From Pseudoselenomonas ruminantium (GTDB lineage: Bacteria > Bacillota > Negativicutes > Selenomonadales > Selenomonadaceae): a stretch of 64,000 nt of DNA. The notes under the pieces are model-generated. The model was not told where the DNA came from. It did no database searches and saw only the letters and a list, made by a program, of their open reading frames with translations. Position 1 is the first letter of the stretch; the number at the start of each line of letters is the position of its first letter. The stretch spans positions 107,272-171,271 of the forward strand of contig NZ_FRBC01000004.1 in NCBI RefSeq assembly GCF_900142515.1, written 5' to 3'. Of this stretch, positions 45,877 through 54,628 are shown one piece after another. A program made the position numbers and the translations under genes.

Positions 45877-46251
45877 TTATGCTTCTGTCTTTTTCGCCTT
45901 TTCTGCAATCTGCTGGCGCACCGACTCCTGCGTAGGAGCTTCATATGCGGGTTTAGGTGCCGCAACGGCCGTCTGCGCGCCATCAGCAGGTGCGCTCTGC
46001 GCAGGCTGCACATTCTGCGTGGGCTGTGCAGGTTGTGATTGCGGTTGCGGCTGCGGCTGCTGCGCGGCCTGCTGCTGTACCGGAGTCTCCAACGGCGCAT
46101 TGATTGCCTGTGAAAAAGCATTGGTGGCTTTTTTGAATTCCCGTATCCCTTTGCCTAAAGTCCGAGCCATTTCCGGCAATTTACCTGGGCCAAAAACCAC
46201 CAGGCCTACCACCAAAATCAAGATAAGTTCTGGTACACCGATTCCAAACAT
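45877..46251 (-). CDS. tatA: Sec-independent translocase TatA/TatE family protein
   Basis: Forms the pore part of the twin-arginine translocase. The 124-residue product has a single N-terminal membrane helix (IGVPELILILVVGLVVFGPG), the hinge with a conserved Phe-Gly-Pro, then the amphipathic helix KLPEMARTLGKGIREFKKA. A long Gln/Pro/Ala-rich soluble tail follows (about 55-124). The latter is longer and more repetitive than in E. coli TatA, but similar tails occur. It could function as TatA or TatB. No tatC is in the window. Confidence 0.92.
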   Translation of the reverse strand: MFGIGVPELILILVVGLVVFGPGKLPEMARTLGKGIREFKKATNAFSQAINAPLETPVQQQAAQQPQPQPQSQPAQPTQNVQPAQSAPADGAQTAVAAPKPAYEAPTQESVRQQIAEKAKKTEA

Positions 46252-46279
46252 GGTGAATCTCCTCTCCTCATCGCAATTG

Positions 46280-47251
46280 TCAAAAATCCCGATTGCCGAT
46301 AAAATCAGCTACCTGCACAAATGCTTCCCGGATATCCGTGGGCAAAGAATCCGGTATTATGCTACGTGCCCGATCCAAATATTCATCGGCCTTAGCCTTA
46401 GCTACCTCTACACCATCTGTTGCCCGCACGATATTCAAAGCACGATTGACCATCTGACTGGTCATCTCCGGATTCGTGACAATATCCGCCAGTTCTCCAG
46501 CATCCGGACTGACATTCAATGCATGGATTACCGGCAAGGTCACAATCCCCTGGCGGATATCATTGCCTGCCGGCTTACCGATCTGCTCAGATGTCTGCAT
46601 GATATCCAATACATCATCCGTGATCTGAAAGGCCATACCAATGCAGTGACCATATTCAGCCAGTTTTTCCGTATCCACTTTAGACAAGCCGCCAACCAAT
46701 CCACCTAGTTCACAGCAGATTTCCAAAAAGTCCGCTGTTTTTTTCTGGATGCGATTATAATAATTATCCAGATCCATCACAGCCTGATAAATCGTATGAT
46801 CCTGAATGATCTCACCAACGCTCAGATTGCAAACCAGCTCAGCCAGCCGCTTGGACACATAATCACCATAACCGCCTTCGGCAATCAACATAAAGGCCTT
46901 GGCAAAAATATAATCCCCGCCTAAAATAGCAATCTGATTATCCCATTTGGCATTTGCCGTAGGTTCGCCCCGCCGGGTACCAGCTTCGTCAATCACATCA
47001 TCATGTACCAATGAAGCCGTGTGAATCAGTTCCAGAGCCTCTGCTAATGGCAATATCTTCTCCAGCGAAAAATCCTGACCGCCTCGTGCTGACAAAAGGC
47101 AAAGTGCAGGACGGATCCTCTTGCCTCCTGCCGTCACCAAATGGGTTCCTACCTCATTTACCAACTCCACTGATGAAGAAACTGCCCCGATCAGTCCTTC
47201 ATTCAGTAATTCCAAATCACTCTGTATTACATCAAACATGGGGTTTGACAC
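46280..47251 (-). CDS. Polyprenyl diphosphate synthase
   Basis: Extends isoprenoid chains from isopentenyl diphosphate, for quinone side chains or carrier lipids. The protein of about 323 residues is an all-helical synthase with the two Asp-rich motifs: DDVIDEAGTRRGEPTAN (first, D-D-x-x-D type) and FQITDDVLDIMQ (second). TAGGKRIRPALCLLSA is the IPP-binding loop. GTG 47251 sits 7 bases after AGGTG. It lies just upstream of tatA, with 28 bases between the two genes. Chain length cannot be read reliably; heptaprenyl or octaprenyl is usual. Confidence 0.92.
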   Translation of the reverse strand: MSNPMFDVIQSDLELLNEGLIGAVSSSVELVNEVGTHLVTAGGKRIRPALCLLSARGGQDFSLEKILPLAEALELIHTASLVHDDVIDEAGTRRGEPTANAKWDNQIAILGGDYIFAKAFMLIAEGGYGDYVSKRLAELVCNLSVGEIIQDHTIYQAVMDLDNYYNRIQKKTADFLEICCELGGLVGGLSKVDTEKLAEYGHCIGMAFQITDDVLDIMQTSEQIGKPAGNDIRQGIVTLPVIHALNVSPDAGELADIVTNPEMTSQMVNRALNIVRATDGVEVAKAKADEYLDRARSIIPDSLPTDIREAFVQVADFIGNRDF

Positions 47252-47345
47252 ATTTATCACCTACAAAACATAGTCTTTATGCCGTTACACGCATTCTTTA
47301 ATTGTACTACATTTCTACGCATTTGTCATTGCCTATATTTATTGT

Positions 47346-48122
47346 TTAGAGCATATTCTGCAAAAACGCCTTTGTCCGCTCTTCCTTCGGTGCTGCAAAG
47401 AACACCTCCGGCTCACCCTGTTCCACGATGTTGCCCTCAGCCATAAAGATGACATGGCTGGCTGCCTCCCGGGCAAAAGCCATTTCATGTGTTACCACCA
47501 CCATGGTCATATGTTCCGCTGCCAATTCCCGCATGGTCTTCAACACTTCTCCGGTAAGTTCCGGATCAAGCGCTGAAGTCGGCTCATCAAAGAGCATGAT
47601 ATCCGGCTTCATGCACAATGCTCTGGCGATAGCCACCCGCTGCTGCTGACCACCAGAGAGCTGGGAAGGATAATAATCCGCCCGATCAGACAGACCTACC
47701 TTATCCAGCAGCTCACGAGCATAAGGTTCCACCTCACTGCGTTTCAATCCCTTCACCTGCATAGGCGCCTCCAACAGATTTTCCAGAACGGTCATATGCG
47801 GGAAAAGATTGAACTGCTGAAACACCATACCTGTGCTGGCCAGGATTTCCCGTTCTTCTTTGCCATTAGCATACCGCGCCTCTCCATCTTTGGTCTGCAC
47901 CAGAAACCTGTCCTTGATGGCAATACTGCCCTTGTCGATAGTTTCCAGTTTATTGATACAACGGAGCAACGTGCTTTTCCCTGAGCCTGAAGGCCCGATA
48001 ATAGCCAGGACTTCTCCCCGGCGCACTTCCAGATCGATGCCCTTCAAAACATCCAACTGATCATAGGACTTATGAATATCTGTCATTTTCAGCATGACTT
48101 CGCCTTGGTTAGTATTTGCCAT
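47346..48122 (-). CDS. Polar amino-acid ABC transporter ATP-binding protein
   Basis: The 258-residue ATPase has Walker [13 protein letters not shown] near 45-54, signature [15 protein letters not shown], Walker [15 protein letters not shown] and the D-loop. It is closest to the GlnQ/ArtP-type import ATPases by the LEAPMQVKG and [13 protein letters not shown] motifs. ATG 48122 has GGAGG. It overlaps the permease gene by 14 bases. The matching binding protein is not beside it. Confidence 0.9.
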   Translation of the reverse strand: MANTNQGEVMLKMTDIHKSYDQLDVLKGIDLEVRRGEVLAIIGPSGSGKSTLLRCINKLETIDKGSIAIKDRFLVQTKDGEARYANGKEEREILASTGMVFQQFNLFPHMTVLENLLEAPMQVKGLKRSEVEPYARELLDKVGLSDRADYYPSQLSGGQQQRVAIARALCMKPDIMLFDEPTSALDPELTGEVLKTMRELAAEHMTMVVVTHEMAFAREAASHVIFMAEGNIVEQGEPEVFFAAPKEERTKAFLQNML

Positions 48123-48747
48123 AATATGCCTCCAATTTCTTAAAGCCCCAGGTCAGGACAAAGGTCATCACCAAGTAAAAGATTGCCGCAAACAGGAATG
48201 GTGTCATATCAAATTCCCGCTGCACAATGGTACGGGCTACACGCAGCAGATCATTCATGGCCAGGATGTAGACCAGCGATGTATCCTTGACCAAATTGAT
48301 GGTCTCATTGCTCACAGGCGGCAGTACGATACGGATAACCTGCGGCAGGATGATACGGCGCATCGTCTGCGGATAGCTCATCCCCAACGTCTTAGCAGCC
48401 TCATACTGCCCTTTGGGCACAGCCTGAATCCCCGCGCGGAAAATCTCAGCAAAGTAAGCGGCATAATTAAGCGTAAACGCCAATAATGCCGCAGCAATGT
48501 CCGGCAGGCGGATGCCAATCATCGGCAGGGCAAAGTAGACAAACAGCAACTGCAGCATGAGCGGTGTTCCCCGCATGATCCAGATATAGAATTCCACCAG
48601 CCGGCTCACCAGCTTGAAGGTGGACAAGCGGCCCAAAGCTGCCAGCATCCCCAAGGGTAAAGCCAGTATCAAGGTAACAAAAAATATTTCTAACGTTATT
48701 TCTGAACCATCCAGCATCAGCAGGAACGTGTCCCAAAGTTTTTCCAT
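48109..48747 (-). CDS. Polar amino-acid ABC transporter permease
   Basis: The 212-residue inner-membrane protein has five hydrophobic segments. The conserved HisMQ-type sequence is [22 protein letters not shown] near the beginning, and the ATPase-contact EAA loop is [21 protein letters not shown]. The permease works as a homodimer with the ATPase encoded next to it. ATG 48747 follows AAAGGAGAAAG. The gene lies upstream, so it leads the pair. No substrate-binding protein gene is found nearby; it may lie elsewhere. Confidence 0.9.
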   Translation of the reverse strand: MEKLWDTFLLMLDGSEITLEIFFVTLILALPLGMLAALGRLSTFKLVSRLVEFYIWIMRGTPLMLQLLFVYFALPMIGIRLPDIAAALLAFTLNYAAYFAEIFRAGIQAVPKGQYEAAKTLGMSYPQTMRRIILPQVIRIVLPPVSNETINLVKDTSLVYILAMNDLLRVARTIVQREFDMTPFLFAAIFYLVMTFVLTWGFKKLEAYYGKY

Positions 48748-48896
48748 GTAGCTTTCTCCTTTAGTGTCGTAAAGTATTAATACATTAGATTATACACAAG
48801 AACGTCAGAACTGTAAAGGAAATTCCTGTCAGCAAAAACATAGTTTCCCTCTATTCGCTATAAAAAATTTTTATGGTAAATACTTTGAAAAATTAC

Positions 48897-48924
48897 TTGC
48901 AAAAATGATTTTACCTGCTATAAT
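48897..48924 (+). promoter_or_regulatory. Promoter of the 50-residue gene
   Basis: TTGCAA (48897-48902), 16-base spacer, TATAAT (48919-48924). The ATG follows 59 bases later. Confidence 0.75.
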
Positions 48925-48983
48925 AAGTTTCTGTTAGCAGGTACTAAGATGTACCATTAAGTTTTGGGAGGTGTACTTTACTC

Positions 48984-49136
48984 ATGCGTGATTGCGAAAA
49001 GATTCTCGATCAGAAACTGGGCAGCCGTGAATTTCAGGAAGCTTTTGAAGCTACTTCCATGGAATATGATTTCATCGACCGTATTGCTGCCGCTTGCGCC
49101 AAACTGGCCAAAGCTGATAGCTGCGACAAGAACTAA
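48984..49136 (+). CDS. Small protein, 50 residues, similar to N-termini of XRE antitoxins
   Basis: Frame ATG 48984 to TAA 49136, with GGGAGGTG upstream and a strong promoter at 48897. The peptide starts MRDCEKILDQKLG. The segment REFQEAFEATSMEYDFIDRI resembles the short helical start of XRE/HigA-type antitoxins (typically ending at a helix-turn-helix), but the DNA-binding domain is absent and the protein ends DSCDKN. It contains three cysteines. A strong hairpin terminator (49163-49200) follows, so it is a complete transcription unit and very probably a real gene. No toxin gene is adjacent. The antitoxin likeness is only a memory-based impression. Confidence 0.7.
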   Translation: MRDCEKILDQKLGSREFQEAFEATSMEYDFIDRIAAACAKLAKADSCDKN

Positions 49137-49162
49137 TCTGGATTCCATTAATATATCGAAGC

Positions 49163-49200
49163 AAAAAATTGACCGGTCAGATTCTGACCGGTCAATTTTT
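49163..49200. terminator. Terminator after the small gene
   Basis: AAAAAATTGACCGGTCAG pairs perfectly with CTGACCGGTCAATTTTT; it can serve both strands. Confidence 0.93.
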
Positions 49201-49247
49201 ATGCCTTTCTCTCCCTAAAGCGCTTCAGCGAAAATAGCAGGACTCAA

Positions 49248-50612
49248 TCAGTAGCGCTTGCGTTTTACGGAAGATGGATATCCCAATTGTTCACGGTACT
49301 TCATCACCGTGCGGCGGGACAGTTCCATATTTTTTGCTTTCAACAGTTCACAAAGCTTTTGGTCGCTCAAAGGCTTCTGGGGATTTTCCCCCTTGATCAG
49401 CGCTTCGATAGCGGCCTTGGCCTGACTGGCGATGAAGTCCTCTCCGCTGCTGCCCTTTTTGAGGCTGGCGGTGAAGAATTTCCGCAAAGCCATGATGCCG
49501 TTGGGCAGTTCCACATATTTGTTGGCTACCGCACGGCTGACCGTTGACTCATGTACGCCGATGGCCTCGGCCACATCCCCCATCGTCAGGGGGCGGAGGC
49601 TGGCCCGGCCTTCCTCCAGGAAATCACGCTGCACGCGGATGATTTCCTCCACCACTTTCTTGATGGTACTGCGGCGCTGCTCAATGCTGTTGATCAGCCA
49701 GGAAGCAGCACTCAGGCGTTTGCTGATATATCTCTGGGTATCCTTGTCAAAATCTGCCGCCTCCTTGTATAAGGGGGCAATCCTGAGTTTGGGGATATAG
49801 GTGTCGTTAAGACTTACCTGATAACCTGTAGGCGTTTTCTGGACCAATACATCCGGCGTGATATAATTGGCTGCTTCGCCACCATAGACACTGCCAGGTT
49901 TGGGATTGAGCTTGCGCAGGATATCTACAGCCATCTGCACTTCAGCAGGCTTGCAGCCTTCCGCTGCGGCAATCTCTTTGATGCGGGCATCGGCCACATC
50001 CGTCAGATGCTTGTCAATCAAAGCGGCTACCAGACCATCATAGATGCCCAGCTTCTGTGCCTGCAGGCGCAGGCATTCGCTTAGATTCCGGGCACCGACG
50101 CCCACCGGTTCAAAGCCCTGCACCACGGTCAGCACCTGCTCAACCTGTGCAGGCTCTGCCGCCATGGTCCTGGCAATATCTTCCAGGGGCAGCGTCAGAT
50201 AACCCCAATCATCAATGGAACCGATGATAAAGGTAGCAATGGCCAGTTCTTCCTCATCATCAAAGGCGAATTCAGCCTGTTCCAATAACTCATTTTCCAG
50301 CGTGGTGCTTACAGGCGCTGCTGATTCAAAGACATGTTCCCGCTCGCTGAATCCGCCGCTGAAGTCATTGCTGTCATCGCCCAGATAATCAGCCAAAGCG
50401 GAGAGGTTATCCGCCCGGAAGAGTTCGCCCTGATTTTCTTCGGCGCCATCACCATATTCCATCTCCAGCGCAGGATTTTCCAAATATTCTTTTTCAATTT
50501 CATTTTTCAGATCCTGCGCGGATAACTGCAAGATCTGAATCGCCTGCTGCAGCTTCATGGTCATGGCCAGATGCTGCGAGAGGTTCATATTTAGGGATTG
50601 TTCCTGCTGCAT
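49248..50612 (-). CDS. rpoN: RNA polymerase sigma-54 factor
   Basis: Sigma-54 directs transcription that needs an enhancer-binding activator. The 454-residue protein has the N-terminal activator region (MTMKLQQAIQILQLSAQDL), the acidic spacer (about 55-95), and the core-binding domain (about 100-300). The helix-turn-helix region is TMGDVAEAIGVHESTVSRAV. The C-terminal RpoN box is SRRTVMKYREQLGYPSS, which binds the -24 element. ATG 50612 has AAGGAGC. It is followed by the gene-free region before the small ORF. No sigma-54 activator is in the window. Confidence 0.96.
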   Translation of the reverse strand: MQQEQSLNMNLSQHLAMTMKLQQAIQILQLSAQDLKNEIEKEYLENPALEMEYGDGAEENQGELFRADNLSALADYLGDDSNDFSGGFSEREHVFESAAPVSTTLENELLEQAEFAFDDEEELAIATFIIGSIDDWGYLTLPLEDIARTMAAEPAQVEQVLTVVQGFEPVGVGARNLSECLRLQAQKLGIYDGLVAALIDKHLTDVADARIKEIAAAEGCKPAEVQMAVDILRKLNPKPGSVYGGEAANYITPDVLVQKTPTGYQVSLNDTYIPKLRIAPLYKEAADFDKDTQRYISKRLSAASWLINSIEQRRSTIKKVVEEIIRVQRDFLEEGRASLRPLTMGDVAEAIGVHESTVSRAVANKYVELPNGIMALRKFFTASLKKGSSGEDFIASQAKAAIEALIKGENPQKPLSDQKLCELLKAKNMELSRRTVMKYREQLGYPSSVKRKRY

Positions 50613-50642
50613 GGAGATGCTCCTTCATTACTTTGATGTTAC

Positions 50643-51932
50643 TTATTTCTGAGACATTGCTGCTGCAATAGCTGCGCCTAAACCACTGCCGCCATTTTCC
50701 AGCACGGTGTCCACAACGCTGGCTTCTTCGCCCAGAAGCTCAGACAGCGCACGCATGATATTTTCCTTGGCCAGCGGCATCTTTTCGTAGACAGAACCAT
50801 CCACAGCAATATGCTGCTTGGGTGCCTTGCCTTCACCAGCCAGCTGCCAGATGATACCCACAAAGGATGCCGTAACGAGACGGGCCGAACGGACAACCAA
50901 TGCACTGGCCAGGTCGCGAACCATTTCAGCATCAGCCGTTTCAATGGTCTTGCCCGTCTTATCGGCCACGATTTTCACGACTTCAGCCTTATCAGCGGTT
51001 TCATCCAGGATGATATTGCTCATATCGATGCTGGTAAAACCGTAGTTCTTGCCCTTCTCATCCAGGAGTTCAGCAAGGGCCATGCCGAAGAGCTCACCCA
51101 TATAACGGCCGGATACCATTTTTTCCAGGCGCTGTTCACCCGGTTTTTCGGAGGCCTTGTCAAATTCGATGTCCAGACGGCTGGGCACGAGCTTCATGAA
51201 GCCGCCGGATTCCAGATTCAGGATCATGGGTGCATCCGCGCTGTCGGCGTATGGTTCAAGATAGCAGGTATTATGTCCCGTCGCATAGATAGAACCGATG
51301 TAGATATCCGGCTGCTTGTAGGCAGCAGCCAGCAGCACCGCTACCGTATCATTGATGACAGCCGTCGGTTCCACATTGTCAATGCCCTGACGGTGCAACG
51401 CTTCCTTGAGCAGGTCATTGACCACCTTGCCCTCAACCCCCGGCGTAGCGAATTCCTTCGTCCAGATAATCAATTTGGCATTGTAAAGGTCAGTCTGCTC
51501 GGACGGGAAAGAGAACGTATGACCTAAGAGATACTTCGTCGTATGGTCGCCTTCCACGGCTTCATCCACGAGTTCTGCGATGAAATCAAACATCTCTTCA
51601 GCGGTAGAGTCTGCACCGATGAAATCATAGACGCCTTCCACCTTCAGCGGTTTGGCTACTTTCTTGAGCACTTCAAACTTACCTTCCCCTAAAAGTTTGA
51701 TGCGCAGGACACGCAGGTTCGTGCCACCGAAATCCAAGGCCAGATATTCACCGGTTTCCTTGCCCGTGGGCAGGCCCACATAGGATTTGAGCATGCGCAG
51801 GGAGGACTGTTCCGGATCTTTGAGCCCCAGACGCAGGTCATAGCGGAAATCAGCAGCGATTTCCCGCAGCTGTTCGGTGCTGACCGTGAATTCCCCAATC
51901 AGATTTGCAAATTGTTCCTTGTTGAATGCCAT
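50643..51932 (-). CDS. Eukaryotic-type hexokinase
   Basis: Phosphorylates hexose with ATP. The 429-residue product is of the two-domain hexokinase_1/hexokinase_2 type, not bacterial GlcK/ROK. It has YLALDFGGTNLRVLRI (phosphate-1, near 64-79), LGHTFSFPSEQTDLYNAKLI (sugar binding), NDTVAVLLAA (catalytic Asp) and the C-terminal IAVDGSVYEKMPLAKEN and ENGGSGLGAAI blocks. ATG 51932 has AAAAGGGGAAAAG upstream; the longer frame (51983) has none. It sits between rpoN and the ABC-F gene. Bacteria with this type are few, though Negativicutes and some clostridia are known to have it. Confidence 0.9.
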   Translation of the reverse strand: MAFNKEQFANLIGEFTVSTEQLREIAADFRYDLRLGLKDPEQSSLRMLKSYVGLPTGKETGEYLALDFGGTNLRVLRIKLLGEGKFEVLKKVAKPLKVEGVYDFIGADSTAEEMFDFIAELVDEAVEGDHTTKYLLGHTFSFPSEQTDLYNAKLIIWTKEFATPGVEGKVVNDLLKEALHRQGIDNVEPTAVINDTVAVLLAAAYKQPDIYIGSIYATGHNTCYLEPYADSADAPMILNLESGGFMKLVPSRLDIEFDKASEKPGEQRLEKMVSGRYMGELFGMALAELLDEKGKNYGFTSIDMSNIILDETADKAEVVKIVADKTGKTIETADAEMVRDLASALVVRSARLVTASFVGIIWQLAGEGKAPKQHIAVDGSVYEKMPLAKENIMRALSELLGEEASVVDTVLENGGSGLGAAIAAAMSQK

Positions 51933-52024
51933 TTTCTTTTCCCCTTTTTTGTATATTAAGCAAAATAATGCTTGAAACCTCATCCATCAGCCTGCCGGCT
52001 GCATCCTTCCCCCAGTGGAAGGGC

Positions 52025-53932
52025 TTATTGTTCTTCGGCGATGGCCTCGAGATATTCCCAACGCTCCATCAACTGTTCGAGTTCAGCGTTCAGCCGTGTT
52101 TCTTCCCTGGCCAGTTCACTCAGCTTGCCGAAGTTGGTGGCATTTTCAGCCATCTGCAGCTGCACCACCTTGAGTTCCCCTTCCTTGCTGGCGATGATAC
52201 CCTCAATCTCTGCATATTCCTTCTGCTCCTTGAAGGTAAAACGCCGCTTGGCAACTGGCTCATGGTCATTGCGGGCAGCTTTCGGTCTGTCCTCAGCTGT
52301 CTTTTCACTTTTGGGTGCCGGCTCTGCTCCAGCCTGTTCCTCAGCCAGCTTTTCCTTGTAATAGGAATACCCGCCGGTATACATCCGCAGCTTTCCGCCC
52401 GCCTCATAGGCAAAAACCTTGTCGGCCAGCCTGTCCACGAAGAAGCGGTCATGAGATACGAAGATGATTGCGCCCTGAAAATCGTCGATGAAACTTTCCA
52501 GCACGGCCATGGTCTCCAGATCCAGATCATTGGTCGGTTCGTCCAACAACAGGACATTCGGTTCCTCCATCAGCACCCGCAACAGATAAAGCCGCCGCTT
52601 CTCGCCGCCGGAAAGGCGGGCAATGGGCGTCCACTGCAAATCCCCCGGGAACAGGAAGCGTTCCATCAGCTGGGAAGCCGAAATCCGTGTGCCATCTGCC
52701 AGCGTGATATAATGAGCGGCCTCCTGCACGTATTCAATGGCCCGCAGACGCTCGTCCATCTCCCGGGCCTGCTGGGCAAAGTAACCGATTTTGACCGTCT
52801 GGCCAATGGTCACGGTACCGGAAGTCGGCTGCTGAAGCCCCGCGATGATATTGAGCAAGGTGGTCTTGCCGGTGCCATTGGCCCCTAAGATGGCCACCCG
52901 GTCATTGCGCAGCACCGTATAGGTAAAGTCCTGCACAATGGTGCGACCATCTACCTCGTAGTGCACATGGTCGAGCTCAATAACCGTACGACCAAGGCGG
53001 CTGCCTGCCAAACCGATTTCCACCGTGTCATTGCTGATATTGACACTCTGGCTCTTGACCTCCTCATAGCGCTGGATGCGGGCTTTCTGCTTGGTCGAGC
53101 GGGCCTGCGCGCCGCGGCGCAGCCATTTGAGCTCGTTGCGCAGGAAATTCTGCCGCTTGGCCTCGGTGGCCTGCAGGCGCTCCAGCCGCGCCGCCTTCTG
53201 CTCCAGGAACTCCGAATAATTGCCCGTATAGGTATAGGCAGAACCCTGGTCAAGCTCCAATATCTTATTGGCGGTATTATCGAGGAAATACCGGTCATGT
53301 GTCACCATCAAAAGTGCACCCTTGAGCCCCCGCAGATACTCTTCCAGCCAGGCAATGGTCTCACTGTCCAGATGGTTGGTAGGCTCGTCAAGGATCAACA
53401 GGTCACAGGGCTGAATCAAAGCCGTGGCCAGAGCCAGACGCTTCTGCTGCCCACCGGAAAGGCTGCCCACCGGAGCAGTGAAGTCATTGATGCCCAGTTT
53501 GGTGAGCACGGTCTTGGCAGAACTTTCAATCTGCCAACCGTCATTCTCATCAATCACGGCAGTATAACGCATGATTTCCTGCTGCAAAGCCTTATCATCA
53601 GGATTATCCGCCGCCTTTGCCATAGCCAGCTCATACCCGCGCAAAGCCTGCATCAGCGGGGAAAGCCCACGAAAGACTTCCATCAGCACGGTATTTTCCG
53701 GAGCAAAAGCCTTATCCTGCGCCAGATATTCCAGCTGCAGCCCCCGCATGGTGGTCATCGTTCCATCATCCACGGGAATCAGGCCAGCCACCGCCTTCAG
53801 GAAGGTGGATTTGCCGGTACCATTGACACCGACAATCCCCACCTTATCCCCGGCCTCCATGCTGAAGTCAATGCCCGAGAACAAGACCTTCTCGCCATAA
53901 CTCTTGGTAAAATTTTCGATGGTGATTATCAT
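52025..53932 (-). CDS. ABC-F family ATPase (EttA/Uup type)
   Basis: ABC-F proteins act on the ribosome and have no membrane part. The 635-residue product has two ATPase domains: Walker A VGVNGTGKSTFLK with signature LSGGQQKRLAL, and Walker A LGANGTGKTTLLN with LSGGEKRRLYL. The linker between them (about 245-310, rich in Arg/Lys) is the P-site tRNA-interaction motif; a C-terminal coiled coil (about 550-635) follows. ATG 53932 has AGGAC. It is a single gene, with its own terminator not obvious. It could give antibiotic resistance or only ribosome help; housekeeping is more likely. Confidence 0.92.
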   Translation of the reverse strand: MIITIENFTKSYGEKVLFSGIDFSMEAGDKVGIVGVNGTGKSTFLKAVAGLIPVDDGTMTTMRGLQLEYLAQDKAFAPENTVLMEVFRGLSPLMQALRGYELAMAKAADNPDDKALQQEIMRYTAVIDENDGWQIESSAKTVLTKLGINDFTAPVGSLSGGQQKRLALATALIQPCDLLILDEPTNHLDSETIAWLEEYLRGLKGALLMVTHDRYFLDNTANKILELDQGSAYTYTGNYSEFLEQKAARLERLQATEAKRQNFLRNELKWLRRGAQARSTKQKARIQRYEEVKSQSVNISNDTVEIGLAGSRLGRTVIELDHVHYEVDGRTIVQDFTYTVLRNDRVAILGANGTGKTTLLNIIAGLQQPTSGTVTIGQTVKIGYFAQQAREMDERLRAIEYVQEAAHYITLADGTRISASQLMERFLFPGDLQWTPIARLSGGEKRRLYLLRVLMEEPNVLLLDEPTNDLDLETMAVLESFIDDFQGAIIFVSHDRFFVDRLADKVFAYEAGGKLRMYTGGYSYYKEKLAEEQAGAEPAPKSEKTAEDRPKAARNDHEPVAKRRFTFKEQKEYAEIEGIIASKEGELKVVQLQMAENATNFGKLSELAREETRLNAELEQLMERWEYLEAIAEEQ

Positions 53933-54035
53933 AAACTATCGTCCTATCTGTAAACATTCCTTCTTATTATAGCGTTTTTACCTCTATTTTCCTAGTACCT
54001 AATGAGGAACAAATTTCTTTCATTTTCGAAACGAC

Positions 54036-54066
54036 CAAAAAACCGGCCATCATTGGCCGGTCAAAC
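54036..54066 (-). terminator. Terminator after the small membrane protein gene
   Basis: TTGACCGGCCAATG pairs with CATTGGCCGG-like CCATCATTGG sequence on the minus strand (ACCGGCCA against TGGCCGGT) and is followed by TTTTTT. Confidence 0.75.
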
Positions 54067-54438
54067 ATGTTTATTCATTTGTTCCCCCACGGATTGCCGC
54101 TTACCGAACCATAACCAGAACAATAGAGGAAAAACTACCAGTTCAAAGACAATGATGATCGCAAACAGGGCATTGATGAAATTCCAACTGAGGAACATCA
54201 AACCATCACGTCGGGGCTCCTCCCCATCGTAACGTTCCGGTACAAAGCCTCCCACAATCCGCGGGCCTTCTGTATCGCTGCTGCCACCATTCGCTGCCGT
54301 CATCACAGGACGCGGCTCCAGCGCGTAATCACCATCCGACTCACATACAATACCAATCAGACAAAATGACACCAACAGCAAAACGAGGATGACCAGCAAA
54401 GTCAGATACTTTTCGCCATTGCTCATCCGTTGTCCCAT
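54061..54438 (-). CDS. Small membrane protein of unknown function
   Basis: I do not recognise a family. The 125-residue product has two hydrophobic segments: LTLLVILVLLLVSFCLIGIV (about 10-30) and FINALFAIIIVFELVVFPLLFWLWF (about 85-110). About 50 residues between them form an external loop with acidic and Arg residues (DTEGPRIVGGFVPERYDGEE). It probably sits in the inner membrane. Start unclear: GTG 54450 is in frame; ATG 54438 is preferred because GGTGG lies 8 bases before it. It converges with nothing close; the NlpC gene starts on the opposite strand at 54629. Confidence 0.6.
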   Translation of the reverse strand: MGQRMSNGEKYLTLLVILVLLLVSFCLIGIVCESDGDYALEPRPVMTAANGGSSDTEGPRIVGGFVPERYDGEEPRRDGLMFLSWNFINALFAIIIVFELVVFPLLFWLWFGKRQSVGEQMNKHV

Positions 54439-54556
54439 CAATTTCACCACCAGCAGCTTCTAAGAAATCTCTCATCAAAATCTAATCCTTTTATAATACT
54501 GTAACCGTTCTCTTTAGTTTTGTCAAATTCTTTCCCGGTAAGAGATTAGTACCAGG

Positions 54557-54586
54557 TTGACCTCCCAGCTACTAATATGCTATAAT
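54557..54586 (+). promoter_or_regulatory. Promoter of the NlpC/P60 gene
   Basis: TTGACC (54557-54562), 18-base spacer, TATAAT (54581-54586). It overlaps the false upstream start, which supports the TTG start at 54629. Confidence 0.85.
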
Positions 54587-54628
54587 CATTCTAGTTTTGT
54601 GTCTACAAGTTTAAGGGAGGTTTTTTAC

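Noticed and set aside
54557-54628. Upstream start of the NlpC/P60 gene at 54557
   Set aside because: That codon lies in the -35 box of the promoter, and a ribosome site plus signal peptide support TTG 54629.
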